Shown here one piece after another: positions 1-6,621 of a stretch of DNA of 9,590 nt. Location: positions 1 through 9,590 of the forward strand of contig JALOPC010000033.1 of NCBI GenBank assembly GCA_025454095.1, in the 5' to 3' direction. The stretch is from Syntrophales bacterium (lineage in GTDB: Bacteria > Desulfobacterota > Syntrophia > Syntrophales > UBA2192). The position numbers were made by a program, and so were the translations under genes. The notes under the pieces are model-generated. The model worked only from the letters and a program-made list of their open reading frames with translations, was not told where the DNA came from and did not search any database. Numbering within the stretch: position 1 is the first letter of the stretch; each line of letters begins with the position of its first letter.

Positions 1-81
1 CGGGGCCGAGCGGCAAAACTGCTGGGGATGTCGCGCCCCACCATGATCTACCGCATCGAGAAATACGGCATCAAGGTCTGA
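1..81 (+). CDS. C-terminal end of an NtrC-family (sigma-54-dependent) regulator, partial
   Basis: Only the last 26 codons are in the window, read in frame 1 and ending with TGA at 79-81. The peptide contains AAKLLGMSRPTMIYRIEKYG, which matches the Fis-type helix-turn-helix that closes NtrC-family enhancer-binding proteins (pattern AAxLLGxSRxTLxxRxxKxGI). Such proteins activate sigma-54 promoters from upstream sites, usually as the output of a two-component system. The receiver and AAA+ domains would lie before position 1, so neither the signal nor the target can be read here. The gene runs towards the methyltransferase on the other strand, with 28 bases between the two stops. Confidence 0.75.
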   Translation, partial: RGRAAKLLGMSRPTMIYRIEKYGIKV

Positions 82-109
82 ACAAGACCCCGTGCCCCCC
101 GGCATCCGC
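82..109. other. Short convergent intergenic gap
   Basis: Twenty-eight bases lie between the stop of the regulator and the stop of the minus-strand methyltransferase. I see no convincing hairpin with a T run on either strand, so no terminator is called. Confidence 0.4.
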
Positions 110-1018
110 CTACCGGATGATCAGCCAGCGGTATTCCCTGACATGATCCAGGAATTCGAACACCAGCGCCTGCTCGTCCGTCGCGCACGCTCGGGCGTTG
201 AAGATGAAGCGGGCCTTCTCTGCCTGGGAGTAGCCGATGAGCTCCAGAAGGCTCCCCGTCTCGACCTCCCGTCCGAGGGCGCGGGCGACCTGCTCGAGGT
301 GAGAAAACCGGATGGTGTACTCCGAATGGGATGTCAGGCGGATCTCCCGAGGCCAGCCGTCCGTTGCGAGGCCCTTGACCAGAAAGGGCATCGTCCGGGG
401 GATGACAGGGTCGCTCGAATGCTCCGACAGAAACGCCGGCACCCCTTTCCGGCAGACCGCCTCGACTAGCCGGATCGCCCCGATGTTGAAGTGAAACGGC
501 CCGGCCTCGGGGACGGCCAGCCGGTAGCGGCGGATGACGGACCGCGCCTCCGGGGGCAGGTTCTTCGGGTCGAGCCCCGTCCAGACCGGCAGATCGCCGA
601 TCATTTCGTTGACGAGGAACAGATCCACCCCGGAGATCGCCGGCAGCAGCTCCAGGGCATCGCCCAGGACAAAGCTCACCCGGTCCTGCCAGGGCTCCAG
701 GGCCCTGCGCTGGATGCCGATCAGGGCCCGCGAGAGATCCACCATGACGACCCGGTCCACGTCATCACGGTGGGCCTCCAGCAGCCCCCGCATGAGACTG
801 CCGTACCCGCCTCCGATCTCGCAGATGCGGCAGCCCTTTCCGAACAGGCCCCTGTCCCGCAGGCGCTCCCCCAGGACGGCCCCGTAGCTCTTCGGCATTC
901 CCAGCGCACGAAGAGTGGGCGACCCGGGACTGCCCAGGGATTCGCAGACGGTGAACTCCGTCATCAGGTCGATGGGGTGGTTCAGGTGGTAGCTGCGGGT
1001 GTCGTGAAGGACGGACAC
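110..1018 (-). CDS. Class I SAM-dependent methyltransferase (302 aa)
   Basis: Rossmann-fold methyltransferase of unknown substrate. Motif I is ICEIGGGYGSLM (about residues 65-76), with the Gly-rich SAM-binding loop G69-G73. An acidic strand end at VMVDLS (D94) fits ribose binding, and LGDALELL (118-125) fits the adenine-binding acidic loop. NEMIGDLPV (137-145) sits where class I enzymes carry motif IV and recalls the NEFxDALPV segment of the MidA/DUF185 group, but the match is too loose for a firm family call. The C-terminal half (150-302) is probably the substrate region. The start is GTG at 1018, preceded by a purine-rich GGGAAAAGG about a dozen bases upstream. An internal ATG at codon 19 is a less likely start. 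The stop is TAG at 112-110. The gene is divergent from the YkgJ-type gene and stands alone on its strand here, so context gives no substrate. Confidence 0.85.
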   Translation of the reverse strand: MSVLHDTRSYHLNHPIDLMTEFTVCESLGSPGSPTLRALGMPKSYGAVLGERLRDRGLFGKGCRICEIGGGYGSLMRGLLEAHRDDVDRVVMVDLSRALIGIQRRALEPWQDRVSFVLGDALELLPAISGVDLFLVNEMIGDLPVWTGLDPKNLPPEARSVIRRYRLAVPEAGPFHFNIGAIRLVEAVCRKGVPAFLSEHSSDPVIPRTMPFLVKGLATDGWPREIRLTSHSEYTIRFSHLEQVARALGREVETGSLLELIGYSQAEKARFIFNARACATDEQALVFEFLDHVREYRWLIIR

Positions 1019-1135
1019 GGCTGTTTCAACCTTTTCCCTTTCGTCGCGGCAGGCCCGGGTGTATAGAGATCGAAGGAATCTACCCCTTCACGCCTTACCA
1101 AGATCCCTATCCCCCCGTCAAGCCCGGAGGATTCT
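1019..1135. other. Divergent intergenic region
   Basis: 117 bases between the divergent methyltransferase and YkgJ-type genes; both promoters should lie here. On the minus strand TTGACG (1121-1116) resembles a -35 box, but nothing at the right spacing makes a good -10. TATACA on the minus strand (around 1060) is a possible -10 without a matching -35. No promoter is called. The only clear signal is the CGGAGG ribosome binding site at 1125-1130 for the rightward gene. Confidence 0.4.
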
Positions 1136-1462
1136 GTGACCGACATCCCTAACACCCCCTGCCTGCGCTGCGGGACCTGCTGCATGGCCGACATGATCGC
1201 CGATGCCGACGCCGAGGACCTCGCGCGCTGGAAGCGCGAAGGCCGGGACGACATCCTGCGGGTTTACCGCGACGCGCTCTGGGTGGGCGATCACTTCCTG
1301 TCCGTGACCACGGGCATGACCATCCACGACTGCCCGTTCCTGGACTTCCGGGAGGGACATTTCACCTGCACGATCTACGCAACGCGGCCCCGGGTCTGCC
1401 GCGACTTCGAGCCCGGCTCGTCGTCGATCTGCCCGCAGCACGCCGGCAGGCGCCGCCGTTGA
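1136..1462 (+). CDS. YkgJ-type cysteine-cluster (CxxCxxCC) protein
   Basis: Small 108-residue protein with the pattern of the YkgJ/CxxCxxCC family, proposed to bind zinc or an Fe-S cluster. The N-terminal cluster is C9-x2-C12-x2-C15-C16. Further conserved cysteines are C66 (HDCPFLD), C78 and C88 in CTIYATRPRVCRDF (78-91), and C99 near the end. The CxIYxxRPxxCRxF segment is the most diagnostic part. The biochemical role of the family is not established. The start is GTG at 1136 with CGGAGG at 1125-1130, a spacing of 5 bases. The protein ends in an Arg run after C99. Its TGA (1460-1462) lies inside the -35 box of the promoter called for livK, so it is probably transcribed separately from the transporter operon, although read-through is possible. 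Confidence 0.88.
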   Translation: MTDIPNTPCLRCGTCCMADMIADADAEDLARWKREGRDDILRVYRDALWVGDHFLSVTTGMTIHDCPFLDFREGHFTCTIYATRPRVCRDFEPGSSSICPQHAGRRRR

Positions 1463-1487
1463 CAGGCCCCCGATTCTCTGATATTTT
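1459..1487 (+). promoter_or_regulatory. Predicted sigma-70 promoter of the liv operon
   Basis: A perfect -35 TTGACA (1459-1464) overlaps the ykgJ stop. After a 17-base spacer comes TATTTT (1482-1487), with TG one base upstream (1479-1480) giving an extended -10 (TGATATTTT). This predicts initiation near 1494 and a leader of roughly 95 bases before livK. The call rests on sequence match only. Confidence 0.6.
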
Positions 1488-1504
1488 CCGCGAGTCCCGG
1501 AGGC

Positions 1505-1531
1505 GCCGCGAAACCCGCCGTTTCCCGCGGC
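1505..1531 (+). other. Hairpin in the livK leader
   Basis: GCCGCGAAAC (1505-1514) can pair with GTTTCCCGCGGC (1520-1531) around a CCGCC loop: ten base pairs with a two-base CC bulge on the 3' arm. It lies in the predicted 5' leader, about 45 bases before the ribosome binding site. No T run follows, so it is not a terminator. A role in transcript stability is possible but unproven. Confidence 0.35.
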
Positions 1532-1590
1532 CGGAGCGCATGCCGCGCAAACGCCCGTTAACCACCAACCACCCTGAAGGAGGGGATCCC

Positions 1591-2709
1591 ATGAAGAAAA
1601 CCCTGTTTTTTCTGCTGGCCTGTTGTTTCCTCACCGGCATGGCCCATGCCCAGGACACGGTCAAGATCGGCTTGATGGCCCCGCTGACGGGCTCGTTCGC
1701 CAGCGAGGGCGCCGAGATGAAGCAGGTCCTCGAGCTGCTCGCCGCCGACCTCAACGCCAAGGGCGGCCTTCTCGGCAAGAAGGTCGAGCTGATCGTCGAC
1801 GACGACGGCAGCGACGCCCGCACGGCGGCCCTGGCAGCCCAGCGGCTCACGACGAAGGGCGTCGTCGCCGTGATCGGCACCTACGGCTCCTCCGTCACCG
1901 AGGCCAGCCAGACCATCTTCAACGAGGCCAGGATCGTCCAGATCGCCAACGGCTCGACGGCCATCCGGCTCTCCGAGAAGAACCTCAAGTACTTCTTCCG
2001 GACCTGCCCCCGCGACGACGAGCAGGGCAAGGTGGCCGTGGACGCCATCGTGAAGACCAAGGCCAAGAAGGTGGCGATCCTGCACGACAACAGCACCTAC
2101 GCCAAGGGGCTTGCCGACGAGGTGAAGGCGCCCCTCGAGAAAAAGGGCATCAAGGTCGTCTTCTTCGACGCACTCACCCCGAAGCAGAGCGACTACACGG
2201 CGGTTCTCACCAAGATGAAGGGTGCGGGCCCGGAGCTGGTCTTCTTCACGGGCTACTACAGCGAGGCCGGGCTCCTGCTCAAGCAGGCCAAGCAGATGAA
2301 CTGGAAGGTGCCCTTCATGGGCGGCGATGCGACCTACAACACGGATCTGGTGAAGCTGGCCGGCAAGGAGGCCGTCACGGGATTCTCCTTCGTGATGCCG
2401 CCCCTGCCCAAGTACCTGCCCTCGAAGCAGGCAAAGGCCTTCCTGGCCGCCTTCAAGAAGAAGTACGGCAGCGAACCCTCGTCGCCCTACTCCGTGCTGG
2501 CCGGTGACGGGTTCCGCGTGGTCGCGGCGGCCATCGCGCAGGCCAAGACGACCGACGCAGACAAGCTTGCCGGCTACCTGAAGACCCAGTTCAAGGACAA
2601 GGACGCCCTGACGGGCACCATCTCCTTCAACGCCAAGGGCGACCGGGTCGGCGACGTCTACCGGTATTTCAAATTCGATTCCAGGGGCGAGATCGCCCTG
2701 CAGAAGTAG
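1591..2709 (+). CDS. livK: Branched-chain amino acid ABC transporter, periplasmic binding protein
   Basis: A 372-residue type I periplasmic binding protein that captures substrate (probably Leu/Ile/Val or a similar small organic acid) and delivers it to LivHMGF. Residues 1-20 are a signal peptide: MKK, a hydrophobic core, then AHA before Q21 for signal peptidase I. The mature protein begins with the typical KIGLMAPLTG (25-34). GTYGSSVTEAS (97-107) and NEARIVQIANGST (111-123) match the ligand-binding loops of the LivJ/LivK family, as does FFTGYYSEAGLLLKQA (218-233). The hinge acid is Asp in FMGGDA (D246), where E. coli LivJ has Glu, so the ligand should not be assumed. The start is ATG at 1591, preceded by AAGGAGGGG (1577-1585). 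The frame stays open upstream to a TTG at 1459, but that would bury the signal peptide and lie on the promoter. The stop is TAG at 2707-2709, followed at once by a terminator. Confidence 0.93.
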   Translation: MKKTLFFLLACCFLTGMAHAQDTVKIGLMAPLTGSFASEGAEMKQVLELLAADLNAKGGLLGKKVELIVDDDGSDARTAALAAQRLTTKGVVAVIGTYGSSVTEASQTIFNEARIVQIANGSTAIRLSEKNLKYFFRTCPRDDEQGKVAVDAIVKTKAKKVAILHDNSTYAKGLADEVKAPLEKKGIKVVFFDALTPKQSDYTAVLTKMKGAGPELVFFTGYYSEAGLLLKQAKQMNWKVPFMGGDATYNTDLVKLAGKEAVTGFSFVMPPLPKYLPSKQAKAFLAAFKKKYGSEPSSPYSVLAGDGFRVVAAAIAQAKTTDADKLAGYLKTQFKDKDALTGTISFNAKGDRVGDVYRYFKFDSRGEIALQK

Positions 2710-2721
2710 CGGGCACGACAT

Positions 2722-2760
2722 CCGGTCCGCGGGGTTCAGGCCCCGCGGACCGGCCTTTTT
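2722..2760 (+). terminator. Intrinsic terminator/attenuator between livK and livH
   Basis: CCGGTCCGCGGGG (2722-2734) and CCCCGCGGACCGG (2741-2753) form a perfect 13-bp GC-rich stem with a six-base loop TTCAGG, followed by CC and five T (2756-2760). It starts 13 bases after the livK stop. Because the downstream genes are the remaining transporter subunits, it is best read as a partial terminator that lowers livHMGF expression relative to livK. Confidence 0.88.
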
Positions 2761-2809
2761 CGATCCCCCTGCGTTTTCTTCGGCCGGAGAAGGGAATGGA
2801 GGGGGATTG
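2761..2809 (+). other. Two-tier stem-loop in the livH leader
   Basis: CGATCCCCCT (2761-2770) pairs with AGGGGGATTG (2800-2809), ten pairs including one G-U. Inside it TTCTTC (2776-2781) pairs with GGAGAA (2786-2791), with one G-U and a GGCC loop. The structure begins right after the terminator T run and ends 19 bases before the livH ATG. It could protect the 5' end of a livHMGF message or affect translation; neither is shown. Confidence 0.4.
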
Positions 2810-2828
2810 AACATTCGGGACGGACGCG

Positions 2829-3734
2829 ATGGAAGAATTTTTCCAGCAGCTGACCAACGGCCTCGCGGTGGGGAGCATCTACGCGCTCATCGCGCTGGGT
2901 TACACCATGGTTTACGGGGTGCTGAAGCTCATCAACTTCGCCCACGGGGATCTGTTCACCATCGGCGCTTACCTGGGGATGACGCTGCTGGCCTCCTTTG
3001 CCCTGCACGAAACGATCGGCCCCTTTCTGGGCCTGGTCGTGCTGGCCCTCATGGTCATGGGCCTCGTGGCCGTCCTGGGGGCGATCGTCGAGCGGACGGC
3101 GTACCGGCCGTTGCGCGAGTCGCCCCGACTCTCGGCCGTCGTCTCGGCTCTCGGGGCCTCCATCTTCCTGCAGAACGCCGTCATGCTCATCTACGGCGCC
3201 CGGTTCCAGGTCTACCCCGAGGGCCTCGTTCCCGAGACCTCCGTCGACCTCTTCGGGCTCTACGTACCCGTCGTGCGGATCCTCGTCCTCTTCGTGTCGC
3301 TCGCCCTCATGGCCGGGCTCTACGCCTTCATCCAGAAGACCCGGATCGGGACGGCCATCCGCGCCGCCGCCATCGACCAGGACGCAGCAAGGCTCATGGG
3401 GATCGACGTCAACCGGGTGATCCTTCTCGTCTTTCTCATCGGCCCGGCCCTGGGCGGCGCGGCGGGTCTCCTGGTGGGCATGCAGTACGGGCAGATCAAT
3501 TTCACCATGGGCTGGACCTACGGCATGAAGGCCTTCACGGCGGCCATCCTCGGCGGGATCGGGAACATCCCCGGCGCCATGCTGGGCGGCATCCTTCTCG
3601 GGGTCATCGAGGCCCTGGGGTCGGCCTACATCTCGATTGCCTGGAAGGACGCCATCGCCTTCTTCGTGCTCATCCTCATCCTCATCGTGAGGCCCACGGG
3701 GCTCCTGGGCGAGAGGGTGGCGGACAAAATCTGA
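2829..3734 (+). CDS. livH: Branched-chain amino acid ABC transporter permease LivH
   Basis: A 301-residue inner-membrane permease, normal length for the family. It is predicted to form the translocation pore with LivM. The N-terminal signature GLAVGSIYALIALGYTMVYG (11-30) followed by LKLINFAHGDLF (32-43) is diagnostic of LivH. Most of the rest is hydrophobic, with several membrane segments (about 65-88, 104-122, 150-168, 197-217, 236-262, 274-288). The cytoplasmic loop GTAIRAAAIDQDAARLMGID (174-193) is the EAA-like segment that contacts the ATPases. MKAFTAAILGGIGNIPGAML (233-252) is the conserved C-terminal block. The start is ATG at 2829 with only a weak GGGACGGA upstream; the stronger GGAGGGGG is too far away and tied up in a hairpin. 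It lies downstream of the livK terminator and 28 bases before livM. Confidence 0.94.
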   Translation: MEEFFQQLTNGLAVGSIYALIALGYTMVYGVLKLINFAHGDLFTIGAYLGMTLLASFALHETIGPFLGLVVLALMVMGLVAVLGAIVERTAYRPLRESPRLSAVVSALGASIFLQNAVMLIYGARFQVYPEGLVPETSVDLFGLYVPVVRILVLFVSLALMAGLYAFIQKTRIGTAIRAAAIDQDAARLMGIDVNRVILLVFLIGPALGGAAGLLVGMQYGQINFTMGWTYGMKAFTAAILGGIGNIPGAMLGGILLGVIEALGSAYISIAWKDAIAFFVLILILIVRPTGLLGERVADKI

Positions 3735-3762
3735 AGAGGGTATCGGGTCCAGGGAAAGAAGA

Positions 3763-4722
3763 ATGAGGAATAAGAGCCTGTACATCTACGGGGTCATCTT
3801 TGCCGCGCTGGCCGTGGCCCCCCTGTTCCTCAACCCCTACTGGGTGGATGTGCTCAACAACGTGGGACTTTACGCCATCCTGGGGCTCTCGCTCAACCTC
3901 ATCGTGGGTCACGCGGGCCTCTTCAACCTGGGGCATGCGGCCTTCTTCGCCGTGGGGGCCTACACGGCGGCCATCCTGAACACGCAGTTCGCCATCCCCG
4001 TACTGTGGCTCCTGCCCGTCTGCGCGCTCGCGGCGGGCCTCTTTGCCGCCGTCATCGCCCGGCCCATCATCCACCTGCGAGGCGACTACCTCTGCATCGT
4101 CACGATCGGCGTGGGCGAGATCCTTCGCATCGCCCTGACCAACGACATCTTCGGCGTGACCGGCGGGCCCAACGGCATCTTCGGCATCTCGCGGCCCACC
4201 GTCTTCGGTTACGTGATCCGCAGGCCCCACGAGTTCTACTACCTCATCGGGGCCTTCCTGATGATCACGATCTTTCTCTTCCACCGGCTGGAGAACTCCC
4301 GCTTCGGCCGGGCCGTCAACTACCTGCGCGAAGACGAGACCGCCGCCGAGGGAAGCGGCATCGACACGTCGCACTACAAGCTCGCCGTCTTCGTCCTGGG
4401 CGCCGCCTGGGCGGGCATGGCGGGCGACATCTTTGCCGCCAAGATGACCATCATCGCGCCCGAGTCCTTCAGCTTCTGGGAGTCCGTGGTCATGTTCGCC
4501 ATCGTCATCCTCGGCGGCTCGGGGAGCATTCCCGGCGTGCTGCTCGGGGCGGTGCTCTTCGTGGGACTGCCCGAGGCTTTCCGGGACTTCGCCGACGCGC
4601 GCATGCTCATCTTCGGCGCCGCCATGGTCGTCATGATGATCGTCCGCACCGAGGGCATCCTGCCGCAGCGGCCGCGCTTGTACCCGCTTCCGGGACCGGG
4701 CGGGGCAGGGGGCAAGCCATGA
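3763..4722 (+). CDS. livM: Branched-chain amino acid ABC transporter permease LivM
   Basis: Second permease of the importer, 319 residues. The hallmark LNLIVGHAGLFNLGHAAFFA (44-63) is followed by GAYTAA (65-70), and LRGDYLCIVTIGVGEILR (105-122) is the conserved second block. The loop FGRAVNYLREDETAAEGSGI (181-200) is the EAA-like coupling segment that docks on LivG/LivF. The protein ends with ILGGSGSIPGVLLGAVLF (249-266) and a short Pro/Gly-rich tail. Length is near the family norm without the long N-terminal extension of E. coli LivM. The start is ATG at 3763 after a purine-rich AGGGAAAGAAGA. The stop TGA (4720-4722) overlaps the livG start as ATGA, which indicates translational coupling. 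Confidence 0.94.
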   Translation: MRNKSLYIYGVIFAALAVAPLFLNPYWVDVLNNVGLYAILGLSLNLIVGHAGLFNLGHAAFFAVGAYTAAILNTQFAIPVLWLLPVCALAAGLFAAVIARPIIHLRGDYLCIVTIGVGEILRIALTNDIFGVTGGPNGIFGISRPTVFGYVIRRPHEFYYLIGAFLMITIFLFHRLENSRFGRAVNYLREDETAAEGSGIDTSHYKLAVFVLGAAWAGMAGDIFAAKMTIIAPESFSFWESVVMFAIVILGGSGSIPGVLLGAVLFVGLPEAFRDFADARMLIFGAAMVVMMIVRTEGILPQRPRLYPLPGPGGAGGKP

Positions 4723-5480
4723 CGCTTTTGTGCCTGACGGGCCTGACGAAATCGTTCGGCGGCCTCATGGCCGTCAACGAGGTCTCTTTCGACGTCCCCG
4801 AGGGGGCCGTCGTGGGGCTCATCGGCCCCAACGGTGCGGGCAAGACGACCGTCTTCAACCTCATCACCGGCAACCACCGGGCCGACAGGGGAACGGTGCT
4901 CTTCGAGGGCACGGACATCACCCGCTGGCGCACCCACCGCATCGTCAAGCTCGGCATCGCGCGGACCTTCCAGACGATCCGCCTCTTCCAGAATCTCTCC
5001 GTGCTCGAGAACGTGCTGGCGGGCTGCCACTGCCGGATGCGCTCGGGCCCCGCCGCGGCCATGCTCCGGACGCCGGGGGCACGCAGGGAGGAGAAGGCGG
5101 CGCTCGAGAGGGCCCTGGCGGAGCTGGCCTTCGTGGGCCTTGCAGGGCAGGAAATGCAGCTGGCGAAGAACCTCTCCTACGGCAGCCAGCGCCTCCTCGA
5201 GATCGCACGGGCCCTGGCCACGGAGCCGAAGCTCGTCATCCTCGACGAGCCGGCCGGCGGCATGAACGAACAGGAGACGGCGGCGCTCATCGGCACGATC
5301 GGCAGGATCCGGCAGCGGGGGATCACCACCCTGCTCATCGAGCACGACATGGCCCTCGTCATGAAGGCCTGCGAGCGCATCGTTGTCCTGGAGTACGGTT
5401 CCCGCATCGCCGAGGGGACCCCCGAGGCCGTCCAGGGAGACCCGCGGGTCATCGAAGCCTACCTGGGGACGGAGGACTGA
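4719..5480 (+). CDS. livG: Branched-chain amino acid ABC transporter ATP-binding protein LivG
   Basis: A 253-residue ATPase subunit. Walker A is GPNGAGKT (36-43), the Q-loop is Q85 in RTFQTIRLF, the ABC signature is LSYGSQ (152-157), Walker B is LVILDE (172-177) and the switch His is H209 in IEHD. The inserted stretch between the Q-loop and the signature (about 100-150) and the ending VIEAYLG mark it as LivG rather than LivF. The signature reads LSYGSQ instead of the ideal LSGGQ; LivG proteins commonly vary at these positions, so it is probably functional. The frame is open far upstream inside livM, but homology begins at MTLLCLTGLTKSFGG. The start is therefore ATG at 4719, overlapping the livM stop by ATGA, with a G-rich ribosome binding site just upstream. 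It is expected to pair with LivF on the cytoplasmic face of LivHM. Confidence 0.94.
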   Translation: MTLLCLTGLTKSFGGLMAVNEVSFDVPEGAVVGLIGPNGAGKTTVFNLITGNHRADRGTVLFEGTDITRWRTHRIVKLGIARTFQTIRLFQNLSVLENVLAGCHCRMRSGPAAAMLRTPGARREEKAALERALAELAFVGLAGQEMQLAKNLSYGSQRLLEIARALATEPKLVILDEPAGGMNEQETAALIGTIGRIRQRGITTLLIEHDMALVMKACERIVVLEYGSRIAEGTPEAVQGDPRVIEAYLGTED

Positions 5481-5484
5481 GGCC

Positions 5485-6192
5485 ATGCTGCTCACGGTCC
5501 GCGACCTTCGCGTGAAATACGGAAACGTCGAGGTTCTCCACGGGATCAACCTCGACGTGGGCGAAGGCGAGATCGTGGCCATCCTGGGGGCCAACGGGGC
5601 GGGGAAGTCGACAACACTCATGGCCGTGAGCCGCATCGTGAAATCCTCGGCGGGGTCGATCGAGTTTGCCGGCAGGGCGCTGCACCGGCTCAAACCTCAC
5701 GATGTCGTTCGGGAGGGCGTGATCCAGGTCCCCGAGGGCAGGCGGATCTTCAACACGCTCAGCGTCGAGGAGAACCTCGCGCTGGGGGCCTTCGTGCGGG
5801 CCGACGCCGCGCGCATCGCGAAGACGCGGGAGTGGATCTACGAGCTGTTCCCCATCCTGAAGGAGCGCCGCGACCAGCTGGGCGGCACCCTCTCCGGGGG
5901 TGAGCAACAGATGCTCGCCATCGCCCGGGGCCTCATGGCCGAGCCGAAGATCCTCCTGCTGGACGAGCCGTCGCTGGGGTTGGCGCCCCTGTTGGTCAAG
6001 GCCATCTTCCGAACCTTGCAGACGATCAACCAGGCGGGGGTCACCATCGTGCTCGTCGAGCAGAACGCGAAGGCCGCTCTCAGGCTCGCCAACCGGGGCT
6101 ACATCCTGGAGGTGGGCAACGTCGTGCTGCAGGACTCGGCCGAGGCCCTGCTCGCCAACCCCGAGGTCCGGAAAGCGTACCTGGGCGGATGA
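5485..6192 (+). CDS. livF: Branched-chain amino acid ABC transporter ATP-binding protein LivF
   Basis: A 235-residue ATPase, the second nucleotide-binding subunit of the importer. Walker A is GANGAGKS (35-42), the Q-loop is Q81 within QVPEGRRIFNTLSVEENL (81-98), the signature is a canonical LSGGEQ (136-141), and Walker B is ILLLDEPSLGLAP (156-168). The switch position is Gln in VEQNAKAAL (191-199), which is usual for LivF. The C-terminus NPEVRKAYLGG is also typical. The start is ATG at 5485, four bases after the livG stop, with GGAGG at 5471-5475 inside the end of livG. An upstream in-frame start at 5383 would overlap livG and has no homology. It is the last gene of the operon. The AT-richer downstream region begins straight after its TGA (6190-6192). 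Confidence 0.95.
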   Translation: MLLTVRDLRVKYGNVEVLHGINLDVGEGEIVAILGANGAGKSTTLMAVSRIVKSSAGSIEFAGRALHRLKPHDVVREGVIQVPEGRRIFNTLSVEENLALGAFVRADAARIAKTREWIYELFPILKERRDQLGGTLSGGEQQMLAIARGLMAEPKILLLDEPSLGLAPLLVKAIFRTLQTINQAGVTIVLVEQNAKAALRLANRGYILEVGNVVLQDSAEALLANPEVRKAYLGG

Positions 6193-6202
6193 CGTACCAG
6201 CC

Positions 6203-6234
6203 TTTCGCAGTGCCTGCGAGGCCATTTTCTCTTG
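6203..6234 (+). terminator. Weak candidate terminator after livF
   Basis: TCGCAG (6205-6210) and CTGCGA (6214-6219) form a six-bp stem with a TGC loop, extendable by two G-U pairs. Four bases later comes the T-rich TTTTCTCTT. It lies 12 bases after the livF stop, where an operon terminator is expected, but the stem is short and the T tract is interrupted. Confidence 0.4.
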
Positions 6235-6260
6235 ACAATCAAGCACTTCTTTCGGATAGT
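6232..6260 (+). promoter_or_regulatory. Predicted sigma-70 promoter of the MntA/HepT module
   Basis: TTGACA (6232-6237) is followed after 17 bases by GATAGT (6255-6260), which matches four of six -10 positions. It gives a short leader of about 30 bases containing GAAAGG (6284-6289) eight bases before the GTG start. The -35 overlaps the end of the weak livF terminator. Confidence 0.5.
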
Positions 6261-6297
6261 TCAGGCGTGATCGCAAATTAACAGAAAGGTCTCTTCC

Positions 6298-6621
6298 GTG
6301 AAGAAATCTCTTACGCGAGAAAAAATTGAAGAGATCCTGAGGCATGAAATGCCTCGTCTGCAGAAGGCGTTCGGAGTCAAACGGCTCGCCGTGTACGGTT
6401 CTTTCGCGAAGGGAACACAGACGGCAGCGAGCGATGTGGATCTCCTGGTCGAATTGGAGAAGCCCTTGGGGTTTGATTTCATCAATCTGTCAAACGAACT
6501 CGAAGGGTTGCTCGGGAGAAAGGTCGATCTTGTAACGCTGGAAACGATGCGCAGGAACCAGTCCAATCCTCGACACAAAAGACTGATCCAGGAGATTCAG
6601 CGGACACTTGCCTATGTCTAA
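6298..6621 (+). CDS. mntA: MntA-like minimal nucleotidyltransferase antitoxin
   Basis: A 107-residue minimal nucleotidyltransferase. The active-site signature GSFAKG (34-39) followed by SDVDLLVEL (45-53) fits GSX10DXD, with D46 and D48 as metal ligands and D77 in KVDLVT as the probable third carboxylate. In characterised MntA/HepT pairs this enzyme neutralises the HEPN toxin by transferring AMP groups to the Tyr of its RX4HXY motif. All catalytic residues are present, so it should be active. The start is GTG at 6298 with GAAAGG eight bases upstream. Its TAA (6619-6621) overlaps the start of the HEPN gene by eight bases, the usual two-gene arrangement. Base composition is visibly more AT-rich than the liv operon, which suggests horizontal acquisition. 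The role is inferred from family and neighbour. Confidence 0.88.
   Translation: MKKSLTREKIEEILRHEMPRLQKAFGVKRLAVYGSFAKGTQTAASDVDLLVELEKPLGFDFINLSNELEGLLGRKVDLVTLETMRRNQSNPRHKRLIQEIQRTLAYV

Noticed and set aside
1609..1623. Lipobox in LivK (LLAC at residues 8-11)
   Set aside because: The hydrophobic stretch before the Cys would be very short and a good signal peptidase I site (AHA before Q21) follows; a soluble periplasmic protein is more likely.
1558..2814. Long minus-strand reading frame (418 aa) opposite livK
   Set aside because: It is a GC-driven mirror of livK codons (runs of Leu, Gly, Val, Glu), has no domain and covers the livK terminator; livK has homology, signal peptide and ribosome binding site.
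2736..3785. Minus-strand frame (349 aa) opposite livH
   Set aside because: Low-complexity Asp/Glu/Gly/His composition typical of an antisense shadow of a membrane protein gene; no domain.
4005..4718. Long upstream extension of the livG frame
   Set aside because: The translation is Arg/His-rich shadow of livM; LivG homology begins at the ATG at 4719.
4374..5693. Minus-strand frame (439 aa) opposite livM-livG-livF
   Set aside because: It runs through three recognised genes and shows no family features.
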